In this document: positions 1 to 8,931 of the stretch, in pieces
Numbering within the stretch: the first letter of the stretch is position 1
How the letters are laid out: every line of letters begins with the position of its first letter
Assembly: GCA_002733765.1 (NCBI GenBank)
Contig: NVWU01000005.1
Location: 62,247-126,246 of the forward strand
Length of the DNA stretch: 64,000 bases
Direction of reading: 5' to 3'
Source of the DNA: Colwellia sp.
GTDB taxonomy: Bacteria > Pseudomonadota > Gammaproteobacteria > Enterobacterales > Alteromonadaceae
Made by a program: the position numbers and the translations under genes
Notes under the pieces: generated by a model
What the model was told of the DNA's origin: nothing
The model's database searches: none
The model's input: the letters and a program-made list of their open reading frames with translations, nothing else

Positions 1-107
1 CCAATGCGTGCATAGCGACGGTGCGAGCCACCAAGAACCTTTATACATTGAACACGCTTAGCGCCACTGTTATCAGCAACATTCAGCTGTGATTGCATTT
101 GGATCAT
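1..107 (-). CDS. rplN: 50S ribosomal protein L14, 5' part only
   Basis: Reading leftwards from the ATG at 107 gives 35 residues that match the L14 N-terminus ([15 protein letters not shown], then [13 protein letters not shown]), and the gene leaves the window at position 1. L14 binds 23S rRNA at the subunit interface and is the first gene of the spc operon. A GGAG about 12 bases before the ATG can serve as ribosome binding site. The gene normally following rpsQ (S17) is here preceded by about 180 bases of leader and an extended -10 promoter, then by an unrelated outer membrane protein gene, so the S10 operon is not upstream. Identification is sure; the unusual position is seen directly. Confidence 0.93.
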   Translation of the reverse strand, partial: MIQMQSQLNVADNSGAKRVQCIKVLGGSHRRYARI

Positions 108-556
108 TGATTTTTTGCTCCATTGTTATCTTTTTACCTACATGCTTTCAAAAGAAAACAACCAGTAAAACAAAAAGATAAGTTATAATTCAAGGCCAGA
201 AATTTGACCCGTCACTGCCTTTAAAAGACTACCCACCACTGAGAATACAAGTTAACTAACTAACACTCAAAGCGAGCGGGCGCGAGATTATAACACCGCT
301 ATAGATAAAGTGGTAGTTTAATTAACTAAAAAACAATCAAGTGTATTAATTTTTCACCTAATGAATATAACAACCTCCATAGAATGCCAGTAAAATAAAA
401 TCATCCTCTAACTTCACTAATTTAGTCATACGTAGTAATACGCTCAAAAATTGGTATGTTTTCTGTTCGAAGAGTAAGCTTTTACTTCATTTATAGCCAA
501 GCACCTCAATATGCGAACGTCAAGATAATAGAATTACTACTGGTGCGTTAAAAAGT
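108..556. other. Leader and intergenic region upstream of rplN
   Basis: About 450 bases without a convincing gene. It holds the rplN leader and promoter. At about 492-524 it holds a degenerate copy of the end of the MITE-like repeat family seen at 14774 and 52323 (shared TATAxCCAA, CACCTCAA and ATGCG). No rpsQ or other ribosomal-protein remnant was recognised in either strand. Confidence 0.5.
288..296 (-). promoter_or_regulatory. Candidate spc-operon promoter (extended -10)
   Basis: On the minus strand there is a perfect TATAAT preceded by TG and one base (an extended -10) and followed by a GC-rich discriminator, ctcgcgccc. That discriminator type is known from stringently controlled rRNA and ribosomal-protein promoters. 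No good -35 hexamer is seen at 17 bases. It lies about 180 bases before rplN and points towards it, so it probably drives the spc operon. Confidence 0.6.
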
Positions 557-593
557 AAAAAGTCTAAGTATTCATCAAATACTTAGACTTTTT
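557..593 (-). terminator. Rho-independent terminator of the beta-barrel gene
   Basis: A perfect 16-bp stem (557-572 with 578-593) around a 5-base loop, flanked by T runs on both sides. It sits 35 bases beyond the stop of the minus-strand outer membrane protein gene and separates it from the rplN leader. The symmetry would let it act in both directions. Confidence 0.85.
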
Positions 594-627
594 TATAACG
601 CATATTGGTAACAGATCATTTAGAAGA

Positions 628-1299
628 TTAAAAAATAGAACCTATTTCCAAATGAACCATCCCTACACTTAAGTCATCAGAGTGGCTCATACTAATCCAA
701 TTCTGCTGGTAACTAGCACGAAAGAACATGCTGTTATCTAACTCATAACGCACACCCGCCGCTAGATTATAAGAGAAACGTGTATCATCGAATGTATTTT
801 GATCGCCTATACACTGGCGCCCCCACCACGGATCATACCAACAAAAATAGTCAGGAGGACCATCGGCAATATTACTATCAAGATAAGTCCACCCAATACC
901 CGCTTGCACAAACGGTGTAAATTGTTCAGTCATCAAATTATAAACAACATTAAATTGGCTGTTGTATAAGTCCATATTATGCCTAATATGGTAAGAATCA
1001 TTATTATCTTCCTTGGTTAAAGTAGCATCATAATCGGGTGTTGTGGCCGAAAACTGATAATTAACTAAAACATGTGGGTTAACATTATAGCCTAAGGTAA
1101 AACCCCAGCCAATATCACTGTCTATTTCAACGCCTGAACCGTTCTTACCGTCAAAATCTGTTGATAAGCTGTTTAGTAATTGAAAACTTGCTTCCCATTT
1201 ACCATCACGTTTAGTGTATTTAGCTTGAGAGTCAACACTATAACTAAGTGCTAATAAAGCTATAATGCTTAAAAGAACGAGCCATTTTTTTGCTAACAT
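628..1299 (-). CDS. Outer membrane beta-barrel protein, OmpW/porin-like
   Basis: A 223-residue protein with an N-terminal signal peptide (about residues 1-26, ending at SQA) followed by alternating amphipathic strands rich in aromatic residues and a C-terminal segment ending in phenylalanine (HLEIGSIF), the usual signature of a small outer membrane barrel read by the BAM complex. Residues 140-165 contain an aromatic, Cys-containing loop (FCWYDPWWGRQC) that may form an extracellular disulfide. The gene starts 32 bases after the efp stop on the same strand, so it may be co-transcribed with efp, and it ends at a strong terminator. The ligand or channel function cannot be read from sequence. Confidence 0.75.
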   Translation of the reverse strand: MLAKKWLVLLSIIALLALSYSVDSQAKYTKRDGKWEASFQLLNSLSTDFDGKNGSGVEIDSDIGWGFTLGYNVNPHVLVNYQFSATTPDYDATLTKEDNNDSYHIRHNMDLYNSQFNVVYNLMTEQFTPFVQAGIGWTYLDSNIADGPPDYFCWYDPWWGRQCIGDQNTFDDTRFSYNLAAGVRYELDNSMFFRASYQQNWISMSHSDDLSVGMVHLEIGSIF

Positions 1300-1331
1300 A
1301 TATAAATATCCTTTTAAAATTAGTAACCAAA

Positions 1332-1901
1332 TTACTTTGTCGCACGAGAGACATATTCACCCGAACGTGTATCTACTTTAACTTTTTCACCTATTTGTAC
1401 AAATAAAGGCACACGAATGACAGCACCCGTTGCTAATGTAGCAGGTTTTCCACCAGTACCCGCTGTATCACCTTTAAGGCCAGGATCTGTTTCAGTAATA
1501 TCTATTTCAACAAAATTAGGTGTTGTCACTGAAATAGGAGTATTGTTCCATAAGGTGATAGTACAAACATCACCTTCAACTAACCATTTCACGGTATCAG
1601 CAACCGCTTTTTCATCCGCGCCAATTTGTTCAAAGGTTTCATTATTCATGAAATGCCAGAACTCACCATCAGCATAAAGATAAGCTAACTCTACCTCCAT
1701 TACATCAGCACCTTCAACTGACTCGCCAGATTTAAAGGTTTTCTCTAACACTTTACCTGAAATTAACTTACGAATTTTAACGCGGCTGAACGCTTGCCCC
1801 TTGCCTGGTTTCACCAATTCATTTTCAATAATGTTACATGGTTCGCCATCAAGCATGATTTTAAGTCCAGCTTTAAACTGGTTGGTACTGAAATTCGCCA
1901 T
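1332..1901 (-). CDS. efp: Translation elongation factor P
   Basis: A 189-residue EF-P of standard length with the KOW-like N-terminal domain, central OB domain and C-terminal OB domain (SGEYVSRA at the end, as in the family). EF-P enters the ribosomal E site and relieves stalling on polyproline. The loop PGKGQAF carries the lysine (K34) that is beta-lysylated in the EpmA/EpmB pathway; the arrangement and the divergent neighbour epmB argue that this EF-P is of the lysylated type rather than the rhamnosylated type, which has arginine there. The start ATG lies 79 bases from the epmB start, so both share one promoter region. Confidence 0.97.
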   Translation of the reverse strand: MANFSTNQFKAGLKIMLDGEPCNIIENELVKPGKGQAFSRVKIRKLISGKVLEKTFKSGESVEGADVMEVELAYLYADGEFWHFMNNETFEQIGADEKAVADTVKWLVEGDVCTITLWNNTPISVTTPNFVEIDITETDPGLKGDTAGTGGKPATLATGAVIRVPLFVQIGEKVKVDTRSGEYVSRATK

Positions 1902-1980
1902 AAGTGTACTCTTTTATTAATTGTTGATAACCTTTAAACTACACAGCAGAGCTAAATCATAACTGAGTAGAAACTTACCA

Positions 1981-3021
1981 TTGGAATTAGAATTACCGCA
2001 GATAATAACCCAAATAGACAACGATTTGCATCTTTGTGAACAAAAATTATGGCAAAAAGATTTGCAAGAAATCATTACTGAGCCAGAAGAATTACTCTCC
2101 TTAGTGAATATTAATCCAGAACAGTATTTACAACATTTTAAGGCACGACAATTATTTCCAGTGCGAGTACCGCTACCTTTTATTAAACGAATTAAAAAAG
2201 GCGATATTGACGATCCACTTTTAAAGCAAGTAATGCCATTATCAAATGAGTTTGTTATTAGTGAAGGTTTTGTTGCAGATCCATTGCAAGAGCATGATAC
2301 TGTCGCAACAGGGTTACTGCATAAATATAAAAATCGTGTGTTAATGATAGTAAAATCAGGCTGTGCGATAAACTGCCGCTATTGTTTTCGTCGACACTTT
2401 CCTTATCAAGATAATAGCCCGAGCAAGCAACATTGGCAGTCCGCTTTAAACTACATAGCAAAACATAAAGAAATATCTGAAGTAATTTTTAGCGGTGGTG
2501 ATCCCTTAATGGCCAGCGATCAACATTTAGCATGGCTAGTTAAACAAATAGAACAAATCTCTCACATTAAGTGGCTACGCATCCATACAAGGTTACCCGT
2601 GGTAATACCGAACCGCATCACAACTGGTTTAGTTGCTTTACTCAAAAATAGTCGTTTGAAGGCCACCATGGTACTACATATAAACCATGGTAATGAAATT
2701 GATGATGATTTTACTGCAGCACTTGAACCATTGCGCGATGCTAGAATTCCATTGTTCAATCAAAGCGTTTTACTTAAAGGCATAAATGATAGAGCCAAGA
2801 CGTTGATTGAGCTAAGCGAAAAAATGTTTTATGCCGGTATTCAGCCCTATTATTTACACCTTTTTGATCCCGTACAAGGGGCTGCGCATTTTGATGTAAA
2901 AGAAGAGGTCGCCGTTAACATCATGAACGAAATGCTTGCGACATTACCGGGGTTTTTAATGCCTAAGCTTGTAAGAGAAATTGCAGGACAAACTAACAAA
3001 ACGCCAATTAATCTGACATAA
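1981..3021 (+). CDS. epmB: EF-P lysine 2,3-aminomutase (radical SAM)
   Basis: A 346-residue radical SAM and PLP enzyme that turns (S)-alpha-lysine into (R)-beta-lysine for attachment to EF-P by EpmA. The cluster motif CAINCRYC gives cysteines 128, 132 and 135; nearby RRHFPYQD and SGGDPLMA are strongly conserved, and HINHGNEIDDDF and PYYLHLFDPVQGAAHF are typical of EpmB. The length fits E. coli EpmB (342). The start is TTG; no ATG gives a full N-terminus, and the encoded N-terminal region (ITEPEELLSLVNI) aligns with the family, so the TTG is accepted. It is divergent from efp. EpmA is not in this window. Confidence 0.94.
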   Translation: MELELPQIITQIDNDLHLCEQKLWQKDLQEIITEPEELLSLVNINPEQYLQHFKARQLFPVRVPLPFIKRIKKGDIDDPLLKQVMPLSNEFVISEGFVADPLQEHDTVATGLLHKYKNRVLMIVKSGCAINCRYCFRRHFPYQDNSPSKQHWQSALNYIAKHKEISEVIFSGGDPLMASDQHLAWLVKQIEQISHIKWLRIHTRLPVVIPNRITTGLVALLKNSRLKATMVLHINHGNEIDDDFTAALEPLRDARIPLFNQSVLLKGINDRAKTLIELSEKMFYAGIQPYYLHLFDPVQGAAHFDVKEEVAVNIMNEMLATLPGFLMPKLVREIAGQTNKTPINLT

Positions 3022-3129
3022 TTCTCTGAAGGTCGTACTTTAACAATATATACATATAGTAGACAATGCAGAGTGCATATTATTCTGTACGATCATATTA
3101 TTAACCATTCAAACCAACAAAGAAACACT

Positions 3130-3438
3130 ATGACCAAAGCAATAGAGCAACAATTAATCGAAAACATTTCAGTAATATTAAAAAAATCATTAACCGCAGA
3201 CGCCACTTTAGCCGATCTACGCGAGAAGAAGAAAGCCAGTTTTGAAGCCATTTTCAAAAAAGATGCTGGTTTTACTTGTTCTGCCAACACCTTTCAACCT
3301 TATGTTCAAGAAATTGCTGACGATTTCCTACATTGGCAAGAAAATAAAGCCCAACAACAATTACTCATTCCACTGGTGAAAAAAATTGAACAGTTATTCA
3401 CTGTGTTGGCCGGTTTTGAGCAAAGCCATCATGCCTAA
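3130..3438 (+). CDS. Small conserved-looking protein of unknown function
   Basis: A 102-residue cytoplasmic protein, helical and charged, without signal peptide or membrane segment. I do not recognise a family. The stretch LREKKKASFEAIFKKDAG suggests an amphipathic basic helix. The start chosen is the ATG at 3130; a GTG at 3073 in the same frame would add 19 residues but overlaps probable promoter sequence. It follows epmB by about 110 bases on the same strand and converges with the MscS gene, whose stop lies 12 bases away. Coding is supported by frame integrity and composition only. Confidence 0.6.
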   Translation: MTKAIEQQLIENISVILKKSLTADATLADLREKKKASFEAIFKKDAGFTCSANTFQPYVQEIADDFLHWQENKAQQQLLIPLVKKIEQLFTVLAGFEQSHHA

Positions 3439-3450
3439 CACTTAAATAAT

Positions 3451-5085
3451 TTACGCTACTCTATCGCTAACAATTTGTAGTGGGCAATTATGCTGTTCAA
3501 GCAATGATAAAATAGTTAAGTTTAACTGATTTATTTCATTTAAATAAACATCAAAATTAGTGGTTTTTACATACAATAGGATATTAAGTTCTATTCCCAT
3601 GTGTGTACATGCTTTGATATGTACCCGTTGTGGTTCAACTGATAATGTATCTATACTGGAAAAATATTCACGTAAAGCGCTCAATAAAGCATCTATATTC
3701 GTTTTAGAGCACGTTGGTATTAAATACATTTTAGGGCGAAAAGATATTCTTTCACGTTCTGAAAAGTTCTCAATTTCCATATCAACAAATTTTGCATTGG
3801 CAATATAAATCACTGTTCTATCTAGTGTTCTTATTCTCGTAGCACGTAAACCAATTTCCTCGACCACACCTAAGTGTTTACCAAACCGACAAAAATCGCC
3901 TATTTTTACAGGAGCAGAGGTATATAAAGTTATCGCACCAATAATATTTTCGACCGTTTTTTGTGCCGCAAGGGCAATAGCTAAGCCACCAAGGCCTAAA
4001 CCAGTAAGTAAAGTGGCCGCATTAAAACCTAAATTTTCAAACCAAATCAAGGCAGTTGACACTATTATGATCGATTTTGCCACTGTACCTGCAGGTCTTA
4101 ATAAATAAACAGCTAATGGCTTATCCTTCTTAACAAAGCGCTCAGCCATTTTAACTTTCAGTAAATCGACTAAACGAAATAATACCCACAACCACGCAAT
4201 AGTCAGTAACGTTGCCCCTTCAGCCACCGCTTTAGATTCATGGGTAGAATTGGCTTCAGGAATGAAGTATCTGAGTAAAACTACAGTCAGTAATAACGCG
4301 AGTGGCTTTTCAATAAACTGCTGAGTCTCCAGCGAAACACTAGGCTTGAAACGTTTTAATATATAACTAAATCCTAAGGTGAAAACTTTAGCAATAATAA
4401 AAAAAACAAAAATCATGTATATAAAATAAAGCCATTGCCATAATTTTACTCCCAAAAAACTCATTGCGGGTGAGTTTTTTGATAACCATTCGCCTAATGG
4501 GGTATATGAATACTCAAGGCTTAACCTTGGTATTTTTGCAACCGTAGAGTTAGAAACTTTCCAAATTTTAACTTTATCTTCTTTACGTGGTACACGCTGA
4601 AGGTATAATTTTACCGAACCGCTTTTGGTTGTTATATTGCCAAAAAATTCTCGGTAACTAGGGACATTCTTTTCATTTAGATCACCTTGAGGCTCATCGC
4701 TGAGATCATTCAGATCAATCCATATAGTTCTACTTAATACCACATAAAGTTGACGAGCTAGCTCTTCTTTCCCAATATCGAGTATCTCTTCAGGTAAGTT
4801 TCTATAATCAAGGTAATTAGTTGCTGTTATATAATCTTGTTTTTTTACAGCAGATAAAAAGCCTTGAAAACTACTTCTTGGTTGACCTCGCCTGTATTTA
4901 TCCTCAGTTACATTTTCGTCGATAAAAGACTCATCTTCAGCTGTCTCTTCCTTTGGCTGAATTTTTTCATTTAATATATCTTTCAAAGAAACTTTAGGTG
5001 TTTGCTGTTCTTGTGCATACAGAGCATTGGAAAAAAGTAAAATAAACAGATAAAACAATATGGATAAGGAAGATTTCATGAACAA
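3451..5085 (-). CDS. MscS-family mechanosensitive channel with periplasmic domain
   Basis: A 544-residue inner membrane channel that opens on membrane tension. Residues 1-24 are a signal peptide (ending ALYA); residues about 25-205 are a soluble periplasmic domain with acidic linker; then come membrane segments at about 215-240, 258-275, 288-310 and 335-355. The pore helix and the start of the beta domain are clear (TGLGLGGLAIALAAQKTVEN, then FGKHLGVVEEIGLRATRIRT), which is the MscS signature. It is much longer than E. coli MscS (286) and so resembles the YbdG/YnaI or MscM-like extended members. Monocistronic by context; no known regulator site was seen. Confidence 0.9.
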   Translation of the reverse strand: MFMKSSLSILFYLFILLFSNALYAQEQQTPKVSLKDILNEKIQPKEETAEDESFIDENVTEDKYRRGQPRSSFQGFLSAVKKQDYITATNYLDYRNLPEEILDIGKEELARQLYVVLSRTIWIDLNDLSDEPQGDLNEKNVPSYREFFGNITTKSGSVKLYLQRVPRKEDKVKIWKVSNSTVAKIPRLSLEYSYTPLGEWLSKNSPAMSFLGVKLWQWLYFIYMIFVFFIIAKVFTLGFSYILKRFKPSVSLETQQFIEKPLALLLTVVLLRYFIPEANSTHESKAVAEGATLLTIAWLWVLFRLVDLLKVKMAERFVKKDKPLAVYLLRPAGTVAKSIIIVSTALIWFENLGFNAATLLTGLGLGGLAIALAAQKTVENIIGAITLYTSAPVKIGDFCRFGKHLGVVEEIGLRATRIRTLDRTVIYIANAKFVDMEIENFSERERISFRPKMYLIPTCSKTNIDALLSALREYFSSIDTLSVEPQRVHIKACTHMGIELNILLYVKTTNFDVYLNEINQLNLTILSLLEQHNCPLQIVSDRVA

Positions 5086-5388
5086 TTCCGAAAAAGAAAT
5101 ATAACAATAAGTTTACACAGGTAATTAATTAACCTCAAGATGACCATTTTATTTGTGCAATAAAATAGCTGTGGGAGCAGGTTTTTTTTATAGGTTTGTT
5201 AAGAAAGTGACTTAAACTATTTAAAAGTGCCTGAAACTAAGCACCTAACATTTTCATAGCCTAATGATTAATGACAGTACTTTACATTGCGGCCCATCAT
5301 AAAAGTCATCTCTTTGATTACAATTTAATCTGACGTAACTATACTACCATCAGCATTAACAACCTGAATAATGAAATAAAAGTAAATG
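5086..5388. other. Intergenic region without a recognised gene
   Basis: About 300 bases between the MscS gene start and the DUF4136 stop. It must hold the promoter of the MscS gene. On the minus strand at about 5330-5365 a short open frame ends in QVVNADGSIVTSD and a stop, but has no start; it may be the eroded tail of a lost gene. Nothing else is supported. Confidence 0.4.
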
Positions 5389-5955
5389 TTAATTCGTTTG
5401 ATAAAATTGTTTCATTACATTTGCTACAATCTTAGCGGCACGCTGTTGGCGTTGCTCTGGTGTCAGCTCAGCTTTAGCAAACCCTTGCGCTATACCTCGC
5501 CATACTCGTTGCCCAGTAACGCCATCTTCAATATAAACTAAAAAGCTGCCTTTTTTTAAATCTAATTTTTCCGGTAGGCCCGGCGTAACACCAAATTTTT
5601 CACTAATTTTTTTATCCGAAAAATCATCCGCAAGCGCAATACCAAAGCCTACATAAAAAGCAGGTTGTTGCCCTTTCCGCCCATTAATATAACCATTTTT
5701 TGTTAAGTCATTCACAATAGCCTTGCTATAAATATGATAAATGGCTTGAGTTTGTTCTGCCTTTAAAGATGTTTCTTTGACATATTTTGGGGAAAGTAAA
5801 AATAAACTATCTTGAGGGTAACTGACAGGCAAATCTCTAACACTAGAAATAGCGAGCTGATTGTTATTTTGTTTATATTCAGGTGTCACTTGCACACAAC
5901 CAGTGATTATCCAGCTAGACAAAATCATCACAAATAAACTGATATTTTTCTTCAT
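5389..5955 (-). CDS. DUF4136-type lipoprotein
   Basis: A 188-residue envelope lipoprotein. The signal peptide ends in the lipobox IITGC, so C20 would be lipidated and the protein anchored in a membrane. The body shows the DUF4136 pattern: an early SSVRDLPVSYP strand, a central helix with DLTKNGY, a YVGFGIAL strand and a late segment ITGQRVWRG-like (here VTGQRVWRGIAQG) followed by a basic helix ending KIVANVMKQFYQ. The role of DUF4136 proteins is unknown; they are usually outer membrane lipoproteins. The gene is alone, flanked by long intergenic regions. A palindrome or terminator was not evident after the stop. Confidence 0.8.
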   Translation of the reverse strand: MKKNISLFVMILSSWIITGCVQVTPEYKQNNNQLAISSVRDLPVSYPQDSLFLLSPKYVKETSLKAEQTQAIYHIYSKAIVNDLTKNGYINGRKGQQPAFYVGFGIALADDFSDKKISEKFGVTPGLPEKLDLKKGSFLVYIEDGVTGQRVWRGIAQGFAKAELTPEQRQQRAAKIVANVMKQFYQTN

Positions 5956-6208
5956 TATTCAATCCTAGAAATGTTTAAGCTAGACTATCATATTCGTTAC
6001 TAACTTATTGCAACGAGACAAAGTAAGTATCAATACAACCATTTTATAGCCTTATAAATCGCGTATTCTACGCTAAAATAGTAGTTGTTTTTTTAATTTT
6101 AAGATTATTTTTAAAATAATTAAATAAATTTGTGAGCTGATGAGTTACTCTTCCGCTATAAAATCATAAATTAAATAAAATCACATAAAACTCTACAAGG
6201 ATTTATCC

Positions 6209-7294
6209 ATGAAAACACTTAAAATAACTCTCTTAGCAGCATTAATCAGTTCTCCGTTAGCCGCTGAAACCATCGATAAAACATGGGAAGTGGGTGTATT
6301 TGGTGAATACATCAAATCAAGTACAAATAAAGATAACCAAGCAGACTGGCAACAAATTGAAGCTGGTAGAGGCCTTGGCATTGATTTAGAAAAAATAATT
6401 AATGAACAATGGAATGCTCGTTTTGAATTAGCGAAAACTCGTTACGATATTCAAAATGGTAATGATACTGATTACGGTACGCGATTCGGCCTTGATGCCA
6501 TTTATAAAATTGAAGATTCAGGTCTATATCTTTTTGCCGGTGTAAAGCGGTTTAACAATGTAAAAAGTTACAATGCCGTAAATGTCGGTGCTGGATATGA
6601 CTATCAAATAAATGATCGCTTTTCTTTCTATAGTGAAGCGGTTGTTTATCGTGATGTAGATTATGGTTACACCGATCAAGGCATTAAATTTGGCTTAAAA
6701 TACGCCTTTGGTGATGTGAAAAAAACCGCTACTTCTAGTCAACCTGTACAACAGGAAGTCATATCAGCCCCCGTTGAAAAGGAAGTCATTACCGCTGCAG
6801 CTGTGCCAGTAGCAATGATAATTGATAGCGATAATGACGGTATTAGTGATAAAAATGACAATTGTAAAAGTACACCAGAAAACGTAAAAGTTGACTCAAA
6901 AGGTTGTCCACTATTTTTAGAAACAGCTGTAGATGTTGATTTGAACGTGGCATTTGAAACTAATAGCGCACAATTGAAAACAGAATCAATGAGTGATATT
7001 CAACGTTTAGCTGATTTCATGACGGAATACAAAAATACAAGTGTTGTTATTGAAGGACATAGCTCTGCTGTCGGTAGTGCAAAATACAACTTAACACTTT
7101 CACAAAAACGTGCTGATGCAGTTAAAAATGTATTAATTAATAAGTTTAATATAGAGACAAGCCGTTTATCTTCGAAAGGCTTTGGTGAAACACAGTTAAT
7201 TTCTAAAGGAAATACTAAAACCGATCATGAAGCAAACCGTCGAGTAGTTGCAAAAATTGAAGCAACCATTAAAAAAATGATGATTAAAGGCTAA
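6209..7294 (+). CDS. OmpA-family outer membrane protein with calcium-binding repeats
   Basis: A 361-residue protein with signal peptide (1-19, ending PLAAE), an eight-stranded-type beta-barrel up to about residue 175, a Pro/Val linker, an Asp-rich thrombospondin type 3-like calcium-binding stretch at about 203-236 (DSDNDGISDKNDNC and a second Cys in KGCP) and a C-terminal OmpA peptidoglycan-binding domain (about 240-355; VVIEGHSSAVGSAKYN, SQKRADAVKNVL, EANRRVVAKI). It links the outer membrane to peptidoglycan. The expected D of the usual GHTD motif is replaced by SS (GHSS), a minor variation. An AAGGA lies 7 bases before the ATG. A strong terminator follows. Confidence 0.92.
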   Translation: MKTLKITLLAALISSPLAAETIDKTWEVGVFGEYIKSSTNKDNQADWQQIEAGRGLGIDLEKIINEQWNARFELAKTRYDIQNGNDTDYGTRFGLDAIYKIEDSGLYLFAGVKRFNNVKSYNAVNVGAGYDYQINDRFSFYSEAVVYRDVDYGYTDQGIKFGLKYAFGDVKKTATSSQPVQQEVISAPVEKEVITAAAVPVAMIIDSDNDGISDKNDNCKSTPENVKVDSKGCPLFLETAVDVDLNVAFETNSAQLKTESMSDIQRLADFMTEYKNTSVVIEGHSSAVGSAKYNLTLSQKRADAVKNVLINKFNIETSRLSSKGFGETQLISKGNTKTDHEANRRVVAKIEATIKKMMIKG

Positions 7295-7361
7295 AAATAA
7301 CATCACATATAGTAGTGAGGTGAAGTAAATACACTTGACGATATCCACGACTATAAATAAA

Positions 7362-7387
7362 AAACCCGAATATTGCTATTCGGGTTT
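7362..7387 (+). terminator. Rho-independent terminator after the OmpA-like gene
   Basis: An 11-bp perfect stem (7362-7372 with 7377-7387) with a TTGC loop, GC-rich centre and following T run. It is 67 bases after the stop of the OmpA-like gene. Confidence 0.88.
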
Positions 7388-7463
7388 TTGTTAAAATACA
7401 TAAAGGTAATAACACAGACTGTACAATTAATGAAAACTTCCTGATAGCTCATCCCCTTTTACT

Positions 7464-7595
7464 TCATTTAATACCCTTCTGACAATATTGATCGCCATAA
7501 TAGTTATTTGAATAATTACAATTAACCGCTTCTTTTTTAGAGTTAGCATTGATTAAGTTAACTATTGATTTTAGCTTGTTAAGGATGTTTTTCAT
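7464..7595 (-). CDS. Possible 43-residue small protein
   Basis: A short open frame on the minus strand from the ATG at 7595 to a TGA at 7464. A good ribosome binding site, AGGTGA, lies 6 bases before the ATG. The product begins with a basic amphipathic helix (MKNILNKLKSIVNLINANS) and ends with a Cys/Tyr/Asn-rich part (CNYSNNYYGDQYC), in which two cysteines could pair. I recognise no family. It lies between the OmpA terminator and oxyR and reads in the same direction as oxyR, about 110 bases beyond its stop. The binding site and residue pattern favour a real gene, but the length leaves doubt. Confidence 0.5.
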   Translation of the reverse strand: MKNILNKLKSIVNLINANSKKEAVNCNYSNNYYGDQYCQKGIK

Positions 7596-7708
7596 ATTTA
7601 TCACCTGTTGATTTAAGATGATACTATGTTGACCTATCGTTAAGGTTCAGTAAATCAAGTAAAATTAAATATATACTTCTATAAAATTGAACTAAATAGT
7701 ATTTAGCC

Positions 7709-8611
7709 CTAACGACACTTTTTGGTTAATTGTTCAGTAAAAATATCTTTAAGTATGGTCAATTCATTGGTTCTGACATAATTTGGTCTGATCACTAAAG
7801 CAATAGTTCGGTGTGGGCCGGGTTCATTTAAATGAATAGCCCTTAATTCTGATTCGTTGTAGATTAATTGATCTAACGCCATTTGTGGTACTAGTGTTGT
7901 CCCCAGTTTACCTGCCACCATCTGAATTAAGGTATGTAAACTCGCTGAATCAAAATCAGAATCTTGCTTCTTGTTTTGCAAACTACACGCCGCTAATGCG
8001 TGTTCTTTTAAACAATGACCGTCTTTTAACAGCATGAGCTTTTCAATTTCCAAGTCATCACTGGTAATTTCCTGCACTTTACTTGGGCACTCATCTTTAT
8101 GACATACCCAATAAAAATCTTCTTGCCAAAAATCAAACCGCATTAACCCCTCGATAGGAAAAGGCAATGCGAGTATCGCTGCATCAATCTCTCCAGTTCG
8201 TACCTTTTCAACTAGAGTATGGGATTGCTCTTCAATAATTCTTAACTTAAAACTCGGATATTGCTTTCTTACTTCAGGTAGTACTTTAGGTAAAAGATAA
8301 GGACCAATGGTCGGGATCACTCCGATAGACATAGCGCTAGAAAAAGGTTCTTTATTGATTTGTGATATTTGCATCAACTCGTCTAATTCCAGTTTCACCC
8401 TCTTAGCTTTATTAAGTATCAACTGGCCATTATCGGTGATTAATACTTGTTTGTTATTACGTTCAAATATAGTGAGACCTAACTGTTTCTCAAGTTCGTT
8501 TATTGCCGTACTCAATGCTGATTGAGACACATTGCACGCCTCTGCAGCCTTTTTAAAGTGTAACGTTTTTTCAATGGCTAGTGCGTAGTGCAGCTGTTTG
8601 ATGGAGATCAT
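7709..8611 (-). CDS. oxyR: Hydrogen peroxide-sensing LysR regulator OxyR
   Basis: A 300-residue LysR-type regulator: winged helix-turn-helix at residues 1-60 (ALSTAINELEKQLG), linker helix, then the periplasmic-binding-like sensor domain. The redox pair is present in DGHCLKEHALAAC, giving C200 and C209 with the nine-residue spacing of E. coli C199/C208, which form the activating disulfide on peroxide exposure. It is transcribed away from ahpC with 320 bases between, so it most likely controls ahpC and ahpF, as in other bacteria. T4-like variants are not indicated. Identification is strong from motif plus neighbours. Confidence 0.95.
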   Translation of the reverse strand: MISIKQLHYALAIEKTLHFKKAAEACNVSQSALSTAINELEKQLGLTIFERNNKQVLITDNGQLILNKAKRVKLELDELMQISQINKEPFSSAMSIGVIPTIGPYLLPKVLPEVRKQYPSFKLRIIEEQSHTLVEKVRTGEIDAAILALPFPIEGLMRFDFWQEDFYWVCHKDECPSKVQEITSDDLEIEKLMLLKDGHCLKEHALAACSLQNKKQDSDFDSASLHTLIQMVAGKLGTTLVPQMALDQLIYNESELRAIHLNEPGPHRTIALVIRPNYVRTNELTILKDIFTEQLTKKCR

Positions 8612-8931
8612 AATTCTAATGATAACTTTTATTGAACATAGATTTTATTTTAATCAAAATTACAGAATTAGTCACCTTCTTTCCTAAAAGCCTATTTTAC
8701 ATAGTATTTAGATAATTCGAAGATGAGACTAAACACAAGTTCACTCTTCTTATATTAACCATTCATTATTTAATAGTTCTATTTTTTAGAATGTTAAAAT
8801 CTATTTAATCAATTTTATTAATTTATCACTTAACTTTACTATACCCACATCGAAAACAAACATACTTTTTAAACCCGATAAATACAAAATTTCAATTTTA
8901 ACTTTAATTTAAATAAACGAGGAAATATCCC
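8612..8931. promoter_or_regulatory. oxyR-ahpC divergent control region, possible OxyR site
   Basis: About 320 AT-rich bases hold both divergent promoters. At about 8773-8804 there is an ATAG ... CTAT arrangement containing an inner TAGA/TCTAT half-site that resembles the loose OxyR consensus (ATAGnT repeats). The spacing is not ideal, so this is only a candidate operator. No other gene fits here. Confidence 0.35.
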
